From Sellimonas caecigallum (lineage in GTDB: Bacteria; Bacillota; Clostridia; Lachnospirales; Lachnospiraceae), in contig NZ_VIRV01000002.1 of assembly GCF_019754295.1 (NCBI RefSeq), positions 124,001 through 188,000 of the forward strand: 64,000 nt of DNA. The letters run 5' to 3'. The notes under the pieces were generated by a model. It ran no database searches. It was not told the DNA's origin and saw only the letters and a list, made by a program, of their open reading frames with translations. Each line of letters begins with the position of its first letter. The first letter of the stretch is position 1. Made by a program: the position numbers and the translations under genes. This document shows, piece after piece, positions 25,855 through 38,833 of this stretch.

Positions 25855-27225
25855 CTATTTGCCATAGTACATATCCAGATATTTATCATCGATACGTTTC
25901 AGCTCACTTCTCGGAAGAATGGAGAGCAGTTTCCATCCAATCTCCAGCGTCTCCTCGATAGAGCGATCTGTCTCATATCCCTGAGATACATATTCTTTTT
26001 CAAATGCATCCGCAAATTTTGCGTAGATCAGGTCGATCTCTGTGAGTGCTGCTTCTCCCAGGATGACCATGAGTTCTTTCGCTTCTTTTCCTCGCGCATA
26101 TGCTGCGAAAAGCTGGTTCATCGTATTGGAATGGTCCGCCCTTGTCTTTCCTTCTCCGATACCTTTGTCTTTCAGACGGGACAGAGAAGGCAGTACGTCG
26201 ATCGGTGGCTGCACTCCTTTTCTGTAGAGATCACGGCTTAAGATGATCTGTCCTTCTGTGATATATCCTGTCAAGTCCGGAATTGGATGTGTCTTGTCTT
26301 CTTCCGGCATAGTTAAGATTGGGATCATCGTGATACTTCCGCTCTTTCCGTTCTGTCGCCCTGCTCTTTCATACATAGATGCAAGGTCTGTGTACATATA
26401 TCCAGGATATCCGCGGCGTCCAGGGACTTCCTTACGTGCTGCTGACACTTCACGGAGCGCATCCGCGTAGTTCGTGATATCTGTCAGAATGACAAGTACG
26501 TGCATATTCTTTTCAAATGCCAGATACTCTGCTGCGGTCAGAGCCATCTTCGGCGTGGAAATACGTTCGATGGCCGGGTCATTTGCCAGGTTGATGAAAA
26601 GTACGGTACGGTCGATGGCTCCTGTTTCACGGAAACTTTCTATGAAATAGTTGGATTCCTCGAATGTGATACCCATTGCTGCAAACACAACGGCAAACGG
26701 TTCATCTGTACCTCTTACCTTTGCCTGTCTTGCAATCTGCGCTGCAAGCTGCGCATGCGGAAGACCGGATGCGGAGAAAATCGGAAGTTTCTGTCCACGA
26801 ACCAGAGTATTCAATCCGTCGATAGCGGAAACACCTGTCTGAATGAATTCTTCCGGATAACTTCTTGCCGCCGGATTCATCGGAAGTCCGTTTACATCCA
26901 GCCTTTCCTCCGGAAGGATTTCCGGTCCGTCATCAATCGGGCGGCCCAGGCCATCAAATACACGGCCCAACATATCTTCGGACACTCCAAGCTCCATACT
27001 CCGTCCGAGGAATCTTACTTTACTGTTGGAAAGGTTGATACCCGTCGCGCTTTCAAACAGCTGAACAAGGGCATCTTTCCCGTTGATCTCCAGTACCTTG
27101 CATCGGCGTGTCTCCCCGTTTGCAAGTTCGATCTCTCCAAGTTCGTCATACGCTACATCTTCTACGCCGCGGACCAGCATCAACGGTCCGGCAACTTCCT
27201 GTATGGTTCTATATTCTTTTGGCAT
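25855..27225 (-). CDS. ntpB: V-type ATPase subunit B
   Basis: 456 residues, the non-catalytic nucleotide-binding homologue in the V1 hexamer. It shares the alpha/beta ATPase fold but lacks a functional P-loop; the sequence [18 protein letters not shown] stands where the catalytic subunit has GxxGxGKT. The start at 27225 (AGGAGG upstream) follows the ntpA stop by one base, so expression is tightly coupled. With three copies each of A and B it forms the head of the rotary pump. Confidence 0.96.
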   Translation of the reverse strand: MPKEYRTIQEVAGPLMLVRGVEDVAYDELGEIELANGETRRCKVLEINGKDALVQLFESATGINLSNSKVRFLGRSMELGVSEDMLGRVFDGLGRPIDDGPEILPEERLDVNGLPMNPAARSYPEEFIQTGVSAIDGLNTLVRGQKLPIFSASGLPHAQLAAQIARQAKVRGTDEPFAVVFAAMGITFEESNYFIESFRETGAIDRTVLFINLANDPAIERISTPKMALTAAEYLAFEKNMHVLVILTDITNYADALREVSAARKEVPGRRGYPGYMYTDLASMYERAGRQNGKSGSITMIPILTMPEEDKTHPIPDLTGYITEGQIILSRDLYRKGVQPPIDVLPSLSRLKDKGIGEGKTRADHSNTMNQLFAAYARGKEAKELMVILGEAALTEIDLIYAKFADAFEKEYVSQGYETDRSIEETLEIGWKLLSILPRSELKRIDDKYLDMYYGK

Positions 27226-27226
27226 T

Positions 27227-28996
27227 CTAGAAGTCCTCCTTTCCAAATGTGTCCGCTATCTCTGCGCGAAGTTCCTCGGTTACTTTCTTGTATTCTTCAT
27301 CCAGATTTTCTTCTAATGTATATTTGAAACGTCCGATCTTTTCACGAACTGCCATATTGATAAGCTTGTTCATAGATGCTCCCTCAGACAGTGCCTTTGC
27401 GGAATCTTCATAAAAGGCAATTACCAATTTCATGAGGAGGTACTGTTTCTTCAGAGAAGAGTACGTATCTACTTCATGGAAGGAGTTCTGATGCAGGAAG
27501 TCTTCACGGATAGAACGTGCCGCTTCCATCTTCAGACGGTCTGACGGGGACAGTGCGTCCATACCTACCATCTTTACGATCTCGTCAAGTTCTGCCTCAT
27601 CCTGAAGAAGTCCCATCATCTTCTGACGGTTTTCCATCCAGTCTTCTGCCACTTCTTCATTGAACCATTTTTCCATATCCTGCAGATACAGAGAATAACT
27701 TGTCAGCCAGTTGATAGCCGGGAAGTGTCTCTTGTATGCAAGGTTGGAGTCCAGTCCCCAGAATACTTTTACGATACGGAGTGTTGCCTGGGATACCGGT
27801 TCAGAAATATCTCCGCCCGGAGGGGATACCGCACCGATTACAGACAGAGCTCCCTGTCTTTGATCTTTTCCAAGTGACACAACCTGTCCGGCACGTTCGT
27901 AGAACTGTGCAAGACGGCTTCCAAGGTATGCAGGATATCCTTCTTCTCCTGGCATTTCTTCCAGACGTCCGGACATCTCACGGAGTGCTTCGGCCCAGCG
28001 GGATGTTGAGTCTGCCATGAGCGCTACGGAATATCCCATATCGCGGAAATACTCTGCGATGGTAATACCTGTGTAGATTGACGCCTCACGGGCAGCAACC
28101 GGCATATCTGACGTATTCGCGATCAATACGGTACGCTCCATCAGAGACTCGCCAGTCTTCGGGTCTTTCAGTTCCGGGAATTCGTTCAGAACGTCTGTCA
28201 TCTCATTTCCACGTTCTCCGCATCCAATGTAGACTACGATGTCCGCTTCCGCCCATTTTGCCAGCTGGTGCTGGATAACGGTCTTACCGCTTCCAAATGG
28301 TCCCGGTACGGCTGCCACGCCGCCTCTTGCGATCGGGAAGAATGTGTCGATTACACGCTGTCCTGTAATAAGCGGCATTTTCGGAGGAAGTTTTTTCAGA
28401 TACGGACGTCCTTTACGAACCGGCCATTTCTGCATCATTGTAAGCTCTTTGTCGCCCTCTGGTGTAGACAAGACTGCCACAACTTCCTCTACCGTAAATT
28501 CCCCTTCTCTGATCTCTTTGATCGTACCTTTCATATTCGGAGGTACCATGATCTTCTGCTGTACGACGATGGTCTCCTGTACTGTTCCCAGCACATCTCC
28601 TCCGCTTACTTCTTCTCCAACTTTTGCTGTCGGAACAAACTTCCACTTTTTATCTCTCTTTAAGGACGGTACTTCTACACCTCTCTTCAGGCTGTTTCCC
28701 CCCGTCACTTTCATAATATCGTCCAGTGGTCTCTGGATACCGTCATAGATACTTGCGATAAGGCCAGGCCCCAGTTCTACAGACATCGGCACTTCCATGG
28801 ATTCGACCGGTTCGCCCGGTTTCAGTCCGGATGTCTCCTCGTATACCTGAACAGAGGCTTCATCGCCATGGATCTCGATGATCTCGCCGATAAGTCGCTG
28901 ATCGCTTACACGAACCACGTCGAACATGTTGGCGTCACGCATTCCTTCAGCGATAACCAGCGGCCCTGCCACCTTCTTTATCATTCCCTTACTCAT
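27227..28996 (-). CDS. ntpA: V-type ATPase catalytic subunit A
   Basis: 589 residues. The catalytic P-loop reads GPFGSGKTV near residue 240, with the bulge (non-homologous) region typical of V/A-type A subunits between the N-terminal barrel and the ATPase domain, and the GERGNEMT catalytic glutamate motif after it. It hydrolyses ATP in the V1 head. ATG 28996 is preferred over an in-frame GTG at 29008 on ribosome-site spacing. It lies 20 bp after ntpF. Confidence 0.97.
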   Translation of the reverse strand: MSKGMIKKVAGPLVIAEGMRDANMFDVVRVSDQRLIGEIIEIHGDEASVQVYEETSGLKPGEPVESMEVPMSVELGPGLIASIYDGIQRPLDDIMKVTGGNSLKRGVEVPSLKRDKKWKFVPTAKVGEEVSGGDVLGTVQETIVVQQKIMVPPNMKGTIKEIREGEFTVEEVVAVLSTPEGDKELTMMQKWPVRKGRPYLKKLPPKMPLITGQRVIDTFFPIARGGVAAVPGPFGSGKTVIQHQLAKWAEADIVVYIGCGERGNEMTDVLNEFPELKDPKTGESLMERTVLIANTSDMPVAAREASIYTGITIAEYFRDMGYSVALMADSTSRWAEALREMSGRLEEMPGEEGYPAYLGSRLAQFYERAGQVVSLGKDQRQGALSVIGAVSPPGGDISEPVSQATLRIVKVFWGLDSNLAYKRHFPAINWLTSYSLYLQDMEKWFNEEVAEDWMENRQKMMGLLQDEAELDEIVKMVGMDALSPSDRLKMEAARSIREDFLHQNSFHEVDTYSSLKKQYLLMKLVIAFYEDSAKALSEGASMNKLINMAVREKIGRFKYTLEENLDEEYKKVTEELRAEIADTFGKEDF

Positions 28997-29016
28997 TTCG
29001 ACAATCACCTGCTTTC

Positions 29017-29337
29017 CTAATTATCACCAAACAGAATATCGGAGCCGACTGCCTGTTCCACAGACTTCTTTACGCCATCGATACCTGCACCCGTATTCCC
29101 ATTCACTCCAGGAATCTGAATTACAGCCGGGACAAGTTGCTCTTTATATCTGTCTATCTCATGTTTCAGAACGGCTGCGCAGGCCTCGGTAATGTAGATA
29201 ATACCTGCCTTTTCCTCCGCAAGCCTTAAAAAAGTCTCTTTCGCCTCCTCCGGGTTCTTTACAGGATACGTATCAAGCCCCAGGGCGGCAAAACCATAGA
29301 TACTGTCATAATCGCCCAAAACTGCTATCTTATACAT
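29017..29337 (-). CDS. ntpF: V-type ATPase subunit F
   Basis: 106 residues with a Rossmann-like start ([20 protein letters not shown]) found in subunit F, which sits on the central stalk with subunit D. It overlaps ntpC by 8 bp. Confidence 0.93.
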   Translation of the reverse strand: MYKIAVLGDYDSIYGFAALGLDTYPVKNPEEAKETFLRLAEEKAGIIYITEACAAVLKHEIDRYKEQLVPAVIQIPGVNGNTGAGIDGVKKSVEQAVGSDILFGDN

Positions 29338-30301
29338 ACATCTCCCTTACCCTTTCCCGGATAGAGTCATCCGGAAACGCATTCTGCTTTCCGGTGAGAA
29401 TGATTCTTACCGTCTTGATTTCATTTTCCCGTGCGAGCACATAGGCCACAATCGGCCCGATCGTAAACGGATTGTAAAGCTGCGGCTTGATGGTTTCAAT
29501 GATCCGGTTGTCACACCAACACTCAAATGCCGATGTGGATTCTCTGAGCGCTTCTGCCCCGCCTTTGTAAGCTGTCCCTTCCAGGTACTCCTGGATGGCA
29601 TCCATCCCGTTCAAAGCCGCTTTGCAAAGTGCATCCACGCTGATGCTGTCGCACTCTGCCATCGCTCTTTTCATAAATTCCAAACTCTTTGCGGTCTTCT
29701 GTGAACGTACCGCGATTTTAATATCTGCGACTGCCACCGTGGACTCCGCGTAGTCGCGGATGATCGCATCTTTCGCCTTCCTGCCGGCCGCATAGATTGC
29801 GAGAAGCGCAGCCCTGTCGATGATGATGTCGCAAAGTTGTCCATCGTGTGTGTGGAGCAGTGCTTCATATGCTTCTTCCGCCGCGTTTGCCATATAGTCC
29901 GGAAGTCTTGAGAACTCTTTATTCTTCACGATCTCCAACATTTCCTCCGCCGGGATCTTTGTGTCGCTTATAAAGATGTCCGAACTTTCTTCCCCCGTGG
30001 CGGCCACCTTGATCGCAGCCTTCAGATTGTGGAAAAGGTCCGGGTAAGACACCACATCAAAAACCGACATATCATCCACAAGTCCTTTGACTTCCTTCCA
30101 CGTCTTTTCCCGTTCACATGTCAATATTGCTTCTGCATCAGCCGGAGTATCCGCATTTCCCCATCCTTTTTCCTGCAGAAGAGAAATGCACTGCTTCTCA
30201 TCTTTGCAGGCGAGAAGCTGATCGATCACTGCCTGGGAAAACAGGGATACCTCCATTGCTCTGATCCGCGCAACCGCATAGGTATATTGATTTTTTGCCA
30301 T
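29330..30301 (-). CDS. ntpC: V-type ATPase subunit C (d-type, rotor-stalk connector)
   Basis: 323 mostly helical residues beginning YTYAVARIRAMEVSLFSQ, the usual start of NtpC/AtpC (archaeal subunit C). This funnel-shaped subunit links the membrane K ring to the central stalk. AGGAGG lies before the ATG; ntpE ends 35 bp upstream. Confidence 0.93.
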   Translation of the reverse strand: MAKNQYTYAVARIRAMEVSLFSQAVIDQLLACKDEKQCISLLQEKGWGNADTPADAEAILTCEREKTWKEVKGLVDDMSVFDVVSYPDLFHNLKAAIKVAATGEESSDIFISDTKIPAEEMLEIVKNKEFSRLPDYMANAAEEAYEALLHTHDGQLCDIIIDRAALLAIYAAGRKAKDAIIRDYAESTVAVADIKIAVRSQKTAKSLEFMKRAMAECDSISVDALCKAALNGMDAIQEYLEGTAYKGGAEALRESTSAFECWCDNRIIETIKPQLYNPFTIGPIVAYVLARENEIKTVRIILTGKQNAFPDDSIRERVREMYV

Positions 30302-30336
30302 TGGTTAAATCCTCCTTTTCGCGGAATTGCGCCGTT

Positions 30337-30930
30337 TTATAAAAATAATAATCTGTGTACCTGATCCTGCAGATCGTCCTTTCTGGAATCAAAGATTGCC
30401 TTGAATGTACAGTTCTCCTCGATTCCTCCGTATACAAGAACAAATCCGCCGTCCATCTCTCTCGTCTCTTTGGAGATGGAAAGATTTCCGCCTCTGTCTT
30501 TCGCAGCGCGGGTAATCCTTGCCGGAACATCCTCCGGCATCCGTTCCAGATCTTTCGGAGAAAACAGTATCTCTCCTTCTTCCGGAAGTGCGAACTTCTC
30601 AACCATTTTTACGATCGTTTCAAAATAGATATCCGGCTCCATAGAGCAGAATTTTTCATACGCCGTATCGATCATACCCGAAATGATTTCCTGTTTAGCC
30701 AGAAGGAGGGCTGTGCGCCGTTTTTGTTCGTCGGAAGATTTTGCCCGGCTTTTATATGCCGTCACTTCTTTCTCCGACTTTTCTTCCATTGCGGCTTTCA
30801 GTCCATCTGCCTCTTTCTTTGCTTCCGCAAGGATTGCTTCCGCGTTTGCCTTTGCATCCGCCTCTTTCTTTGATGCTGCGGCGTTCGCTTCTTCCAGAAT
30901 CTGGCTGATCATTTTATCCAATCCAGTCAT
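30337..30930 (-). CDS. ntpE: V-type ATPase subunit E (peripheral stalk)
   Basis: 197 residues. The first 90 are one long charged helix rich in Ala, Lys and Glu (EEANAAASKKEADAKANAEA), followed by a small globular C-terminal domain, the standard subunit E design. It pairs with the G/H subunit encoded by the first gene of the operon to make the stator stalks. Confidence 0.92.
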   Translation of the reverse strand: MTGLDKMISQILEEANAAASKKEADAKANAEAILAEAKKEADGLKAAMEEKSEKEVTAYKSRAKSSDEQKRRTALLLAKQEIISGMIDTAYEKFCSMEPDIYFETIVKMVEKFALPEEGEILFSPKDLERMPEDVPARITRAAKDRGGNLSISKETREMDGGFVLVYGGIEENCTFKAIFDSRKDDLQDQVHRLLFL

Positions 30931-30981
30931 TCTTAAGCTCTCCTTTACTTTTTAGATTTTCGTTCTTTTTCCAGATTCCCA

Positions 30982-33476
<2,495 letters not shown>

Positions 33477-33506
33477 ATGGAAATTCCTCCTTTCTTTTCC
33501 GAAACA

Positions 33507-33815
33507 CTAGAACAGCTCTTTGAGTATCAACTCTACCGCCTGTGTCTCTTTTTGTTTTGCTGCTTCTTTCAAGGCCTCTACCTGCCTCGTTGTCTCGGCA
33601 TCAAAGGCGTCCTCCCCCTCTTTTGCCTCTGTTTTCGCAGCTTCGAGTTGCTGAAGTGCTTTTAGCTTCGCTTCATCGGCAGCATCCTGTTTCAATTCAT
33701 CAGCCTTCCGATTTGCTTCTGCGAGCACCTCTGCCGCCTTTTCATCGGCCTGTCTTAAGATATCATCCGCTTTCGCCTCAGCATCTTTTACAGCCTGAAT
33801 GGTTTTTTCTATCAC
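33507..33815 (-). CDS. V-type ATPase subunit G/H (peripheral stalk)
   Basis: 102 residues, almost entirely one Ala/Lys/Glu-rich helix (AEAKADDILRQADEKAAEVL) as in the small stator subunit that pairs with subunit E. Start is GTG 33815 with AAGGTGG upstream. First gene of the nine-gene operon. Naming differs between species (NtpG/H, AtpH), so no symbol is given. Confidence 0.85.
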   Translation of the reverse strand: MIEKTIQAVKDAEAKADDILRQADEKAAEVLAEANRKADELKQDAADEAKLKALQQLEAAKTEAKEGEDAFDAETTRQVEALKEAAKQKETQAVELILKELF

Positions 33816-34095
33816 TTCCTCACCACCTTTTACTCTTTATCTCAGCCTAAGATAAGTTCATCTTAGCATAAAGATTGACAAACCGCAAACACTTTATAGG
33901 CACTTTCTATAATGTTGTCTTTCTATTACTTCTTATTATAATATATTTTGCACAACAAATATACCTTTTGTAACTTTTTGAAACTTTTCCTTTCTGTCTC
34001 TTCCTATTAATATTATCAGCTGAAACAGCGTATTTTCTTCACTTTTTCACTTTATCTGAGCATCTTGCGAAAAATGATAAAAAAAAGACAAATTT
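33816..34095 (-). promoter_or_regulatory. Leader and promoter region of the V-ATPase operon
   Basis: A 280-bp AT-rich gap. A TATAAT box occurs near 33940 on the minus strand but no good -35 pairs with it. An inverted repeat CTAAGAT-N6-ATCTTAG at 33847-33866 lies in the transcribed leader and may be an operator or a small RNA hairpin. I see no reading frame. Confidence 0.35.
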
Positions 34096-34593
34096 TTATT
34101 CTTTCCATTCCAGTCTGTGGAGATGACCTTCCAGATTCATTCCGCGGAACTGATTCTGGCGCAGAGCTTCATACAATATAATGGCCGCAGAATTTCCAAG
34201 ATTCAGCGAACGAATATCGCCGATCATCGGGATCCGGATACAGGTTTCTTCATAATCCACAAGGATTTCCTCCGGGATGCCTGCGCTTTCTTTTCCGAAC
34301 ATGATATAGCAGTCCGGCTCGAATTCCACTTCTGTGTAAATGCGGTGCGCCTTTGTAGTGGCCATGTAAATCTTCGCCCCCGGGTTCTGTTCCAGGAAGT
34401 CTTCAAAATCGATATAGACGCGCACATCAAGCTGATCCCAGTAATCCATTCCCGCTCTTTTCAGATTTTTTTCTGTCAGTCGGAAACCTAGCGGCTCAAT
34501 GAGATGGAGCCTTGCCCCGGCAGCCACGCATGTCCTCCCTATATTTCCAGTATTAGCCGGAATCTCCGGCTCATGCAAAACAATGTTCAGCAT
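34096..34593 (-). CDS. trmL: tRNA (cytidine/uridine-2'-O)-methyltransferase
   Basis: 165 residues, the minimal SPOUT knot without extra domains, as in TrmL. Motifs: PEIPANTGNIGRTC, MFGKESAGIPEEIL and SLNLGNSAAIILYEALRQ. The enzyme methylates the wobble-base ribose of tRNA-Leu isoacceptors using SAM. The start at 34593 has AGAGGAG before it; a longer frame adds 17 residues of no likeness. It follows the aminotransferase by 58 bp. Confidence 0.95.
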   Translation of the reverse strand: MLNIVLHEPEIPANTGNIGRTCVAAGARLHLIEPLGFRLTEKNLKRAGMDYWDQLDVRVYIDFEDFLEQNPGAKIYMATTKAHRIYTEVEFEPDCYIMFGKESAGIPEEILVDYEETCIRIPMIGDIRSLNLGNSAAIILYEALRQNQFRGMNLEGHLHRLEWKE

Positions 34594-34651
34594 TTTCTTT
34601 CTCCTCTCTTTTGTCAGCAATGCCCTCCCGGCTTGGGAGGGCATCTCACAT

Positions 34652-35821
34652 CTATTTTTCTTTTCTCAGCCCATCGATGAACTGTTCCAGTCTTCCAAGC
34701 GCCGTCTTCAAATCCTCCAGTGAGTAAGCATAGGAGATTCTCAGGAAGCCTTCCCCGCAATCTCCAAATGCAGTTCCCGGCACGACAGCCACCTTGTATT
34801 GTTCCAGAAAACGAGTCGCAAATTCTTCCGATGTCATGCCAAATTCTTTGATGCACGGGAAGATATAAAAAGCCCCTTCCGGCTCAAAGCACTGAAGTCC
34901 CATCCTCTCAAATTCTTTGATGAGAAATCTTCTGCGCTGATTGTACGCTCTGCGCATCTCCTGTACTTCGTTCTCGCAATTGCGAAGCCCCTCGATAGCT
35001 GCATACTGGCTGTTGGTCGGCGCACACATGATGGCAAACTGATGGATCTTCAGCATTTGTTCGATGATCACACTCGGGCCGCACGCATAGCCCAGTCTCC
35101 ATCCCGTCATGGCAAAGCCTTTCGAGAACCCGTTGATGACGATCGTCCGCTCTTTCATCCCCGGGAATGAGGCGATAGAAACATGATCTGTTCCATATGT
35201 AAGCTCAGAGTAGATCTCATCCGATATCACAAAAAGATCATGTTTGACAACAAGCTCCGCGATCGGAGCCAGATCTTCTTTCGTCATGATAGATCCTGTC
35301 GGGTTATTCGGAAACGGAAGTACAAGGATCTTTGTCTTGTCCGTAATCTTCTCTTCCAGCTCTTCCTTTGTGAGCTTGAATTTATTCTCTTCTTTCAGAG
35401 GAATAACTACCGGGATCCCATCCGCCAGCACCGTACACGGAAGGTAGGAGACATAACTTGGCTGCGGGATCAGCACCTCGTCCCCCGGATCCAGCATAGC
35501 TCTGAGCGCGATATCAATCCCTTCGCTTCCTCCTACAGTTACAATAATATTTTCCTTTGGATGATAGGATACCCCGATTTTTCTTTCCAGATACTTTGCA
35601 ATTTCTTCTTTCAGCTCTAAAAGCCCTGCATTGGACGTATAGAACGTGCGTCCGCGCTCCAGAGAGTAAATTCCTTCTTCCCGGATCCTCCACGGCGTGT
35701 CAAAGTCCGGTTCCCCTACCCCCAGAGAGATCGCGTCCTTCATCTCGTTTACCACATCAAAGAATTTGCGGATACCGGACGGCTGTATCTCCACGATTTT
35801 TTTTGACAATGGATTTCTCAT
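34652..35821 (-). CDS. Pyridoxal-phosphate aminotransferase, class I/II
   Basis: 389 residues of fold-type I aminotransferase. Seen: GVGEPDFDTP near the N-terminus, FPNNPTGSIMTKEDL, the ISDEIYSELTY Asp that binds the PLP ring, and GFSKGFAMTGWRLGY with the Schiff-base Lys. It resembles PatA/aspartate-aromatic type enzymes. Its ATG overlaps the stop of the Lrp regulator (TAATG), so the pair is coupled and the regulator probably senses the amino acid handled by this enzyme. Substrate not fixed by sequence. Confidence 0.92.
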   Translation of the reverse strand: MRNPLSKKIVEIQPSGIRKFFDVVNEMKDAISLGVGEPDFDTPWRIREEGIYSLERGRTFYTSNAGLLELKEEIAKYLERKIGVSYHPKENIIVTVGGSEGIDIALRAMLDPGDEVLIPQPSYVSYLPCTVLADGIPVVIPLKEENKFKLTKEELEEKITDKTKILVLPFPNNPTGSIMTKEDLAPIAELVVKHDLFVISDEIYSELTYGTDHVSIASFPGMKERTIVINGFSKGFAMTGWRLGYACGPSVIIEQMLKIHQFAIMCAPTNSQYAAIEGLRNCENEVQEMRRAYNQRRRFLIKEFERMGLQCFEPEGAFYIFPCIKEFGMTSEEFATRFLEQYKVAVVPGTAFGDCGEGFLRISYAYSLEDLKTALGRLEQFIDGLRKEK

Positions 35822-36309
35822 TACGGCATCACCAGCACCCTTTCTGCCTTTGCTTTCGGCGTGAGAATTGTTCCGTGGTCCTTATATTTTTTCAGAATGA
35901 AGTGGGTGGCTGTCGTCATGACAGAATCAATCGGAGCCAGCTTCTCGGAGACAAATCTGGAAATCTCTTTCAATGTCTTGCCTTCCAGGATGATCAAAAA
36001 ATCGTACGCTCCGGAAATCAGATAAACAGAATTTACTTCCGGGAAATTGTAAATGCGCTCCGCAATCCGGTCAAATCCCTGATCTCTCTGAGGCGTCACA
36101 CGTACTTCGATCAGGGCAGTGACAGATTCTTCTCCCGTCTTATCCCAATCGATCAGTGTGTGATATCCGCAAATAATCTTTTCTTTCTCCATCTGCGCGA
36201 TCTCGTTTGCGATCGTCACTTCGTCCGTTCCCAGCAGGACTGCAAGCTCCTCCAGATTTACCCTGCTGTTTTTTTCCATGTAGCGCAAAATCTCAGTTCT
36301 CATGTTCAT
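35821..36309 (-). CDS. Lrp/AsnC family transcriptional regulator
   Basis: 162 residues: N-terminal winged helix (VNLEELAVLLGTDEVTIANEIAQM) and a C-terminal RAM amino-acid-binding domain (FPEVNSVYLISGAYDFLIILEG). Such proteins respond to amino acids and form octamers. The start at 36309 has AGGAGG nine bases before; another Met lies two codons on. The gene overlaps the AIR-synthase-like gene upstream by 17 bp and the aminotransferase downstream by one base, so three genes form one coupled unit. Confidence 0.93.
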   Translation of the reverse strand: MNMRTEILRYMEKNSRVNLEELAVLLGTDEVTIANEIAQMEKEKIICGYHTLIDWDKTGEESVTALIEVRVTPQRDQGFDRIAERIYNFPEVNSVYLISGAYDFLIILEGKTLKEISRFVSEKLAPIDSVMTTATHFILKKYKDHGTILTPKAKAERVLVMP

Positions 36310-37309
36310 CGTGTACTCCTCCTTTATACATACGGAACAGTTCATCTTCAGCCGGCCTGTCTGTGCAGCGGCTCTCCTCCCCATTTACGATGATCTTGTT
36401 CCTTCCCGCTTTCATTTTTCCAGCAACAGCTGCCTCTGCGCCTTTCTCTTGGCACAGTCTGACAAATCCCTCCCCGTTATCCATCACGAGAAGGATACAA
36501 CCTCCCGATGCCATCTGATATGGATTCAGGCGGAAATGTTCGCATATCTCCACTGTTTCTTGTCGGATCGGAAATTTTTTCATATCTGCCTCATAACCGG
36601 TGCCGGACGTCTCTGAAAGTTCCCACAATGCACCGAACACACCTCCGTCCGTGACCGGTTTGATGTACGCCGGCTGAAAGCTTTCTGCCAGCTTTACGAT
36701 ATCTAAGGCAAACAGTCTGTGTTTTTCTTCCAGGAGACGATCCAGAAAGACCGGAATAAATCGCTCTTCCAGTTCCTCCCGTCTCTCTTCCAGAATCCTT
36801 AAACTCCCTTCCAGGGCGATCGGATTTACTATGACTATATCTTTCCCTCTGTAGTCTGCCGCCTTCCCTTCTTCCTTTCCTTTTCCGTATCCGCAGCTCT
36901 TCCCATATGCGGTCACATGGACAATATTCTCTCTACATCCCGGCTGTACGTTCACACAAACGTTCAGCACCTCAAATCCCTGCTCCATGGCCACAATATC
37001 CAGACTCTTTACCATTCGTTCCAGATACGGCTCATCGGCAGTTTCCGGCACGAGGACGGACACCCTTACCCCAAACGGGCATCCGCCCTCTGCGGCGACT
37101 GCATTCAGCGCCCTGGCCGCGGCATATACGCAGATATCTTCTCTTACTCCTGTGAGCATGATTTCGGAAGAGACCAGTTCCGTATTGTCCTCCGCCGGAA
37201 AACGGACGCACTTTTCCCACACATGATACGGAAACTGCGAACTCTTCTGATTGAGTTTTTTGTAAATAAACCGCTGATAAGCAGTATCTGTCAGAATTCC
37301 TTTTCTCAT
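36293..37309 (-). CDS. AIR-synthase-like (PurM/HypE/SelD fold) protein
   Basis: 338 residues. The C-terminal half (LNPYQMASGGCILLVMDNGE; AAVAGKMKAGRNKIIVNGEE) looks like the C-terminal domain of HypE/PurM/ThiL enzymes, and the N-terminal half holds GGCPFGVRVSVLVP where these have the ATP-binding glycine loop. The family couples ATP to carbamoyl, phosphate or amine chemistry. The usual DxxDP metal motif is not apparent, so activity may differ from HypE. It is coupled to an Lrp regulator and an aminotransferase, a hint of an amino-acid or amine pathway. GGAGAAG precedes the ATG. Confidence 0.7.
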   Translation of the reverse strand: MRKGILTDTAYQRFIYKKLNQKSSQFPYHVWEKCVRFPAEDNTELVSSEIMLTGVREDICVYAAARALNAVAAEGGCPFGVRVSVLVPETADEPYLERMVKSLDIVAMEQGFEVLNVCVNVQPGCRENIVHVTAYGKSCGYGKGKEEGKAADYRGKDIVIVNPIALEGSLRILEERREELEERFIPVFLDRLLEEKHRLFALDIVKLAESFQPAYIKPVTDGGVFGALWELSETSGTGYEADMKKFPIRQETVEICEHFRLNPYQMASGGCILLVMDNGEGFVRLCQEKGAEAAVAGKMKAGRNKIIVNGEESRCTDRPAEDELFRMYKGGVHDEHEN

Positions 37310-37312
37310 ACG

Positions 37313-38812
37313 CTATTCTTCTCCATTGATTTCCTTTATCGTTTCTTCGATCTCTTTTTCATCCTGGGATTCTACTGCTTTCTCAAGCTTTTCCACTGTC
37401 TCCTCATCGTCGGATTTTGTACCTACAAGAATCTTTTGGTTCTCTCCTTTGTACGTCGTCTCGTTGATTTCATCTCTTGAAACTTCTTTCCCTTCTTCTT
37501 CCACGATCTTCCACAGCTTGGCTCTGATCATCCTGCTGCCGTCGGACTCTTTTTTCATCTTTCCTGCATCTATTTCTTCGTCCGCCACATATTCCGTCTC
37601 CGGATCGTGCTCTTCCAGGATCTCGCTTTCGAAAGAAATCTCCGTCGTCTTTTCCCTTGTCCTTGTTCCGTATATACGACACACAAACTGCTCGTTTTGA
37701 TCGATAAAGACTTCTATATAGACCGGAGAGTCCAGCGTATTTTTGATCTGCAGATCTCTCTGAGTATCAAGGGCCGCATCCATTGCAGGCTTTGTGTACG
37801 CCGCCTCATGATCAAGGGGTTCTCTCTTTGTCACTTCAAGCTCCGCATCCAGTACAGCCATATAAAGGGTAGACGCCGCCTGTGAAAATGCTTCCGGACA
37901 GTCTATGTCTGTTTCTGCCTTCTCCTCCTGGTTCTCCTCTTCATACATCTCCAAAAGGGGCGCTAAGATCTTCTGGACAGAAATTTCTTTTTCTGTAAGA
38001 ATGACTTGCCCGTTCAAAAGCTCTGCTGTCCTGGAAAGAAGCGATCTGTCCTCTTCCTGTGTCTCTGTGGCAAACTCTCCTATCCTGTCCTCTATGCTCT
38101 CCAGATCTGTCTTCGTCACTTTTGGCTCATCTTTTTTTGCCGATACGTTGATCCTTGTCTCTTCTCCCAGAAGGAGCGAAGGAAGTTTATCCTCAAGCTC
38201 TTTCATGACTGCATCTATATCGATCGTCTCTCCGCTTTTCTCTTCCGTAATCTGGAACACGCCTCCCACTCTTGTGATCCCGGCATCCTCGGCCTCCTCA
38301 TAAAAGTCCTTTGTCTTCTCTTCGAGAAGATCTTCTATCTGCTCTTCATCAATCTTATAGCTGACATCGTACTCCACTTTCTCTTTCTTTGCTGCCCGGA
38401 TCTTTCGGTACCTGTGGAAAAGCCCGCCTCTTTTTGCGTACCCGGCAGCTTTCTCGATGGCCTCATCGACATCTCCCTGCCGGATCCCCATCTGTTTTAC
38501 TGTGACAGAGGCCTCTTTTTCCCCGTCATGCAGAATCAGATGAGTGTTCTGCACCGCTTCCCAATTCTGCTTCAGTTTCTTCTTTGCCTGTGCCTTCGTC
38601 AGACCAGACATGTCCACACCCTGGACATAGACATTCTCCTCTATCTGTCCCGGCCGCATCTTATGTACATACCGGTATACAGACGAATAGAAGATCCCGA
38701 CTACAAAAAGAGCGCATACAAAGACAAGCCCTGTCAACAACATGAGCTTCCTTTTCTGCGCTGCAGTCATTCTCCTTTGTGTCTTTCTCTTCTTTTTGCC
38801 TGTAAAACCCAT
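37313..38812 (-). CDS. VanW/YoaR-like protein with peptidoglycan-binding region, membrane-anchored
   Basis: 499 residues. A basic N-terminus and one membrane helix (about 23-46) place the rest outside the cell. Residues about 55-240 repeat a PG_binding_4/YoaR-type segment (ENVYVQGVDMSGLTKAQAKK). Residues about 270-410 form a divergent VanW domain (YTKPAMDAALDTQ ... QIKNTLDSPVYIEVFID). The tail is very acidic. VanW proteins occur in glycopeptide-resistance clusters and in many clostridial surface proteins; biochemical role is unknown. GGGGAGG precedes the ATG. Three bases separate its stop from the AIR-synthase-like gene. Confidence 0.8.
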   Translation of the reverse strand: MGFTGKKKRKTQRRMTAAQKRKLMLLTGLVFVCALFVVGIFYSSVYRYVHKMRPGQIEENVYVQGVDMSGLTKAQAKKKLKQNWEAVQNTHLILHDGEKEASVTVKQMGIRQGDVDEAIEKAAGYAKRGGLFHRYRKIRAAKKEKVEYDVSYKIDEEQIEDLLEEKTKDFYEEAEDAGITRVGGVFQITEEKSGETIDIDAVMKELEDKLPSLLLGEETRINVSAKKDEPKVTKTDLESIEDRIGEFATETQEEDRSLLSRTAELLNGQVILTEKEISVQKILAPLLEMYEEENQEEKAETDIDCPEAFSQAASTLYMAVLDAELEVTKREPLDHEAAYTKPAMDAALDTQRDLQIKNTLDSPVYIEVFIDQNEQFVCRIYGTRTREKTTEISFESEILEEHDPETEYVADEEIDAGKMKKESDGSRMIRAKLWKIVEEEGKEVSRDEINETTYKGENQKILVGTKSDDEETVEKLEKAVESQDEKEIEETIKEINGEE

Positions 38813-38833
38813 ACTATTCCTCCCCGTACTTTT

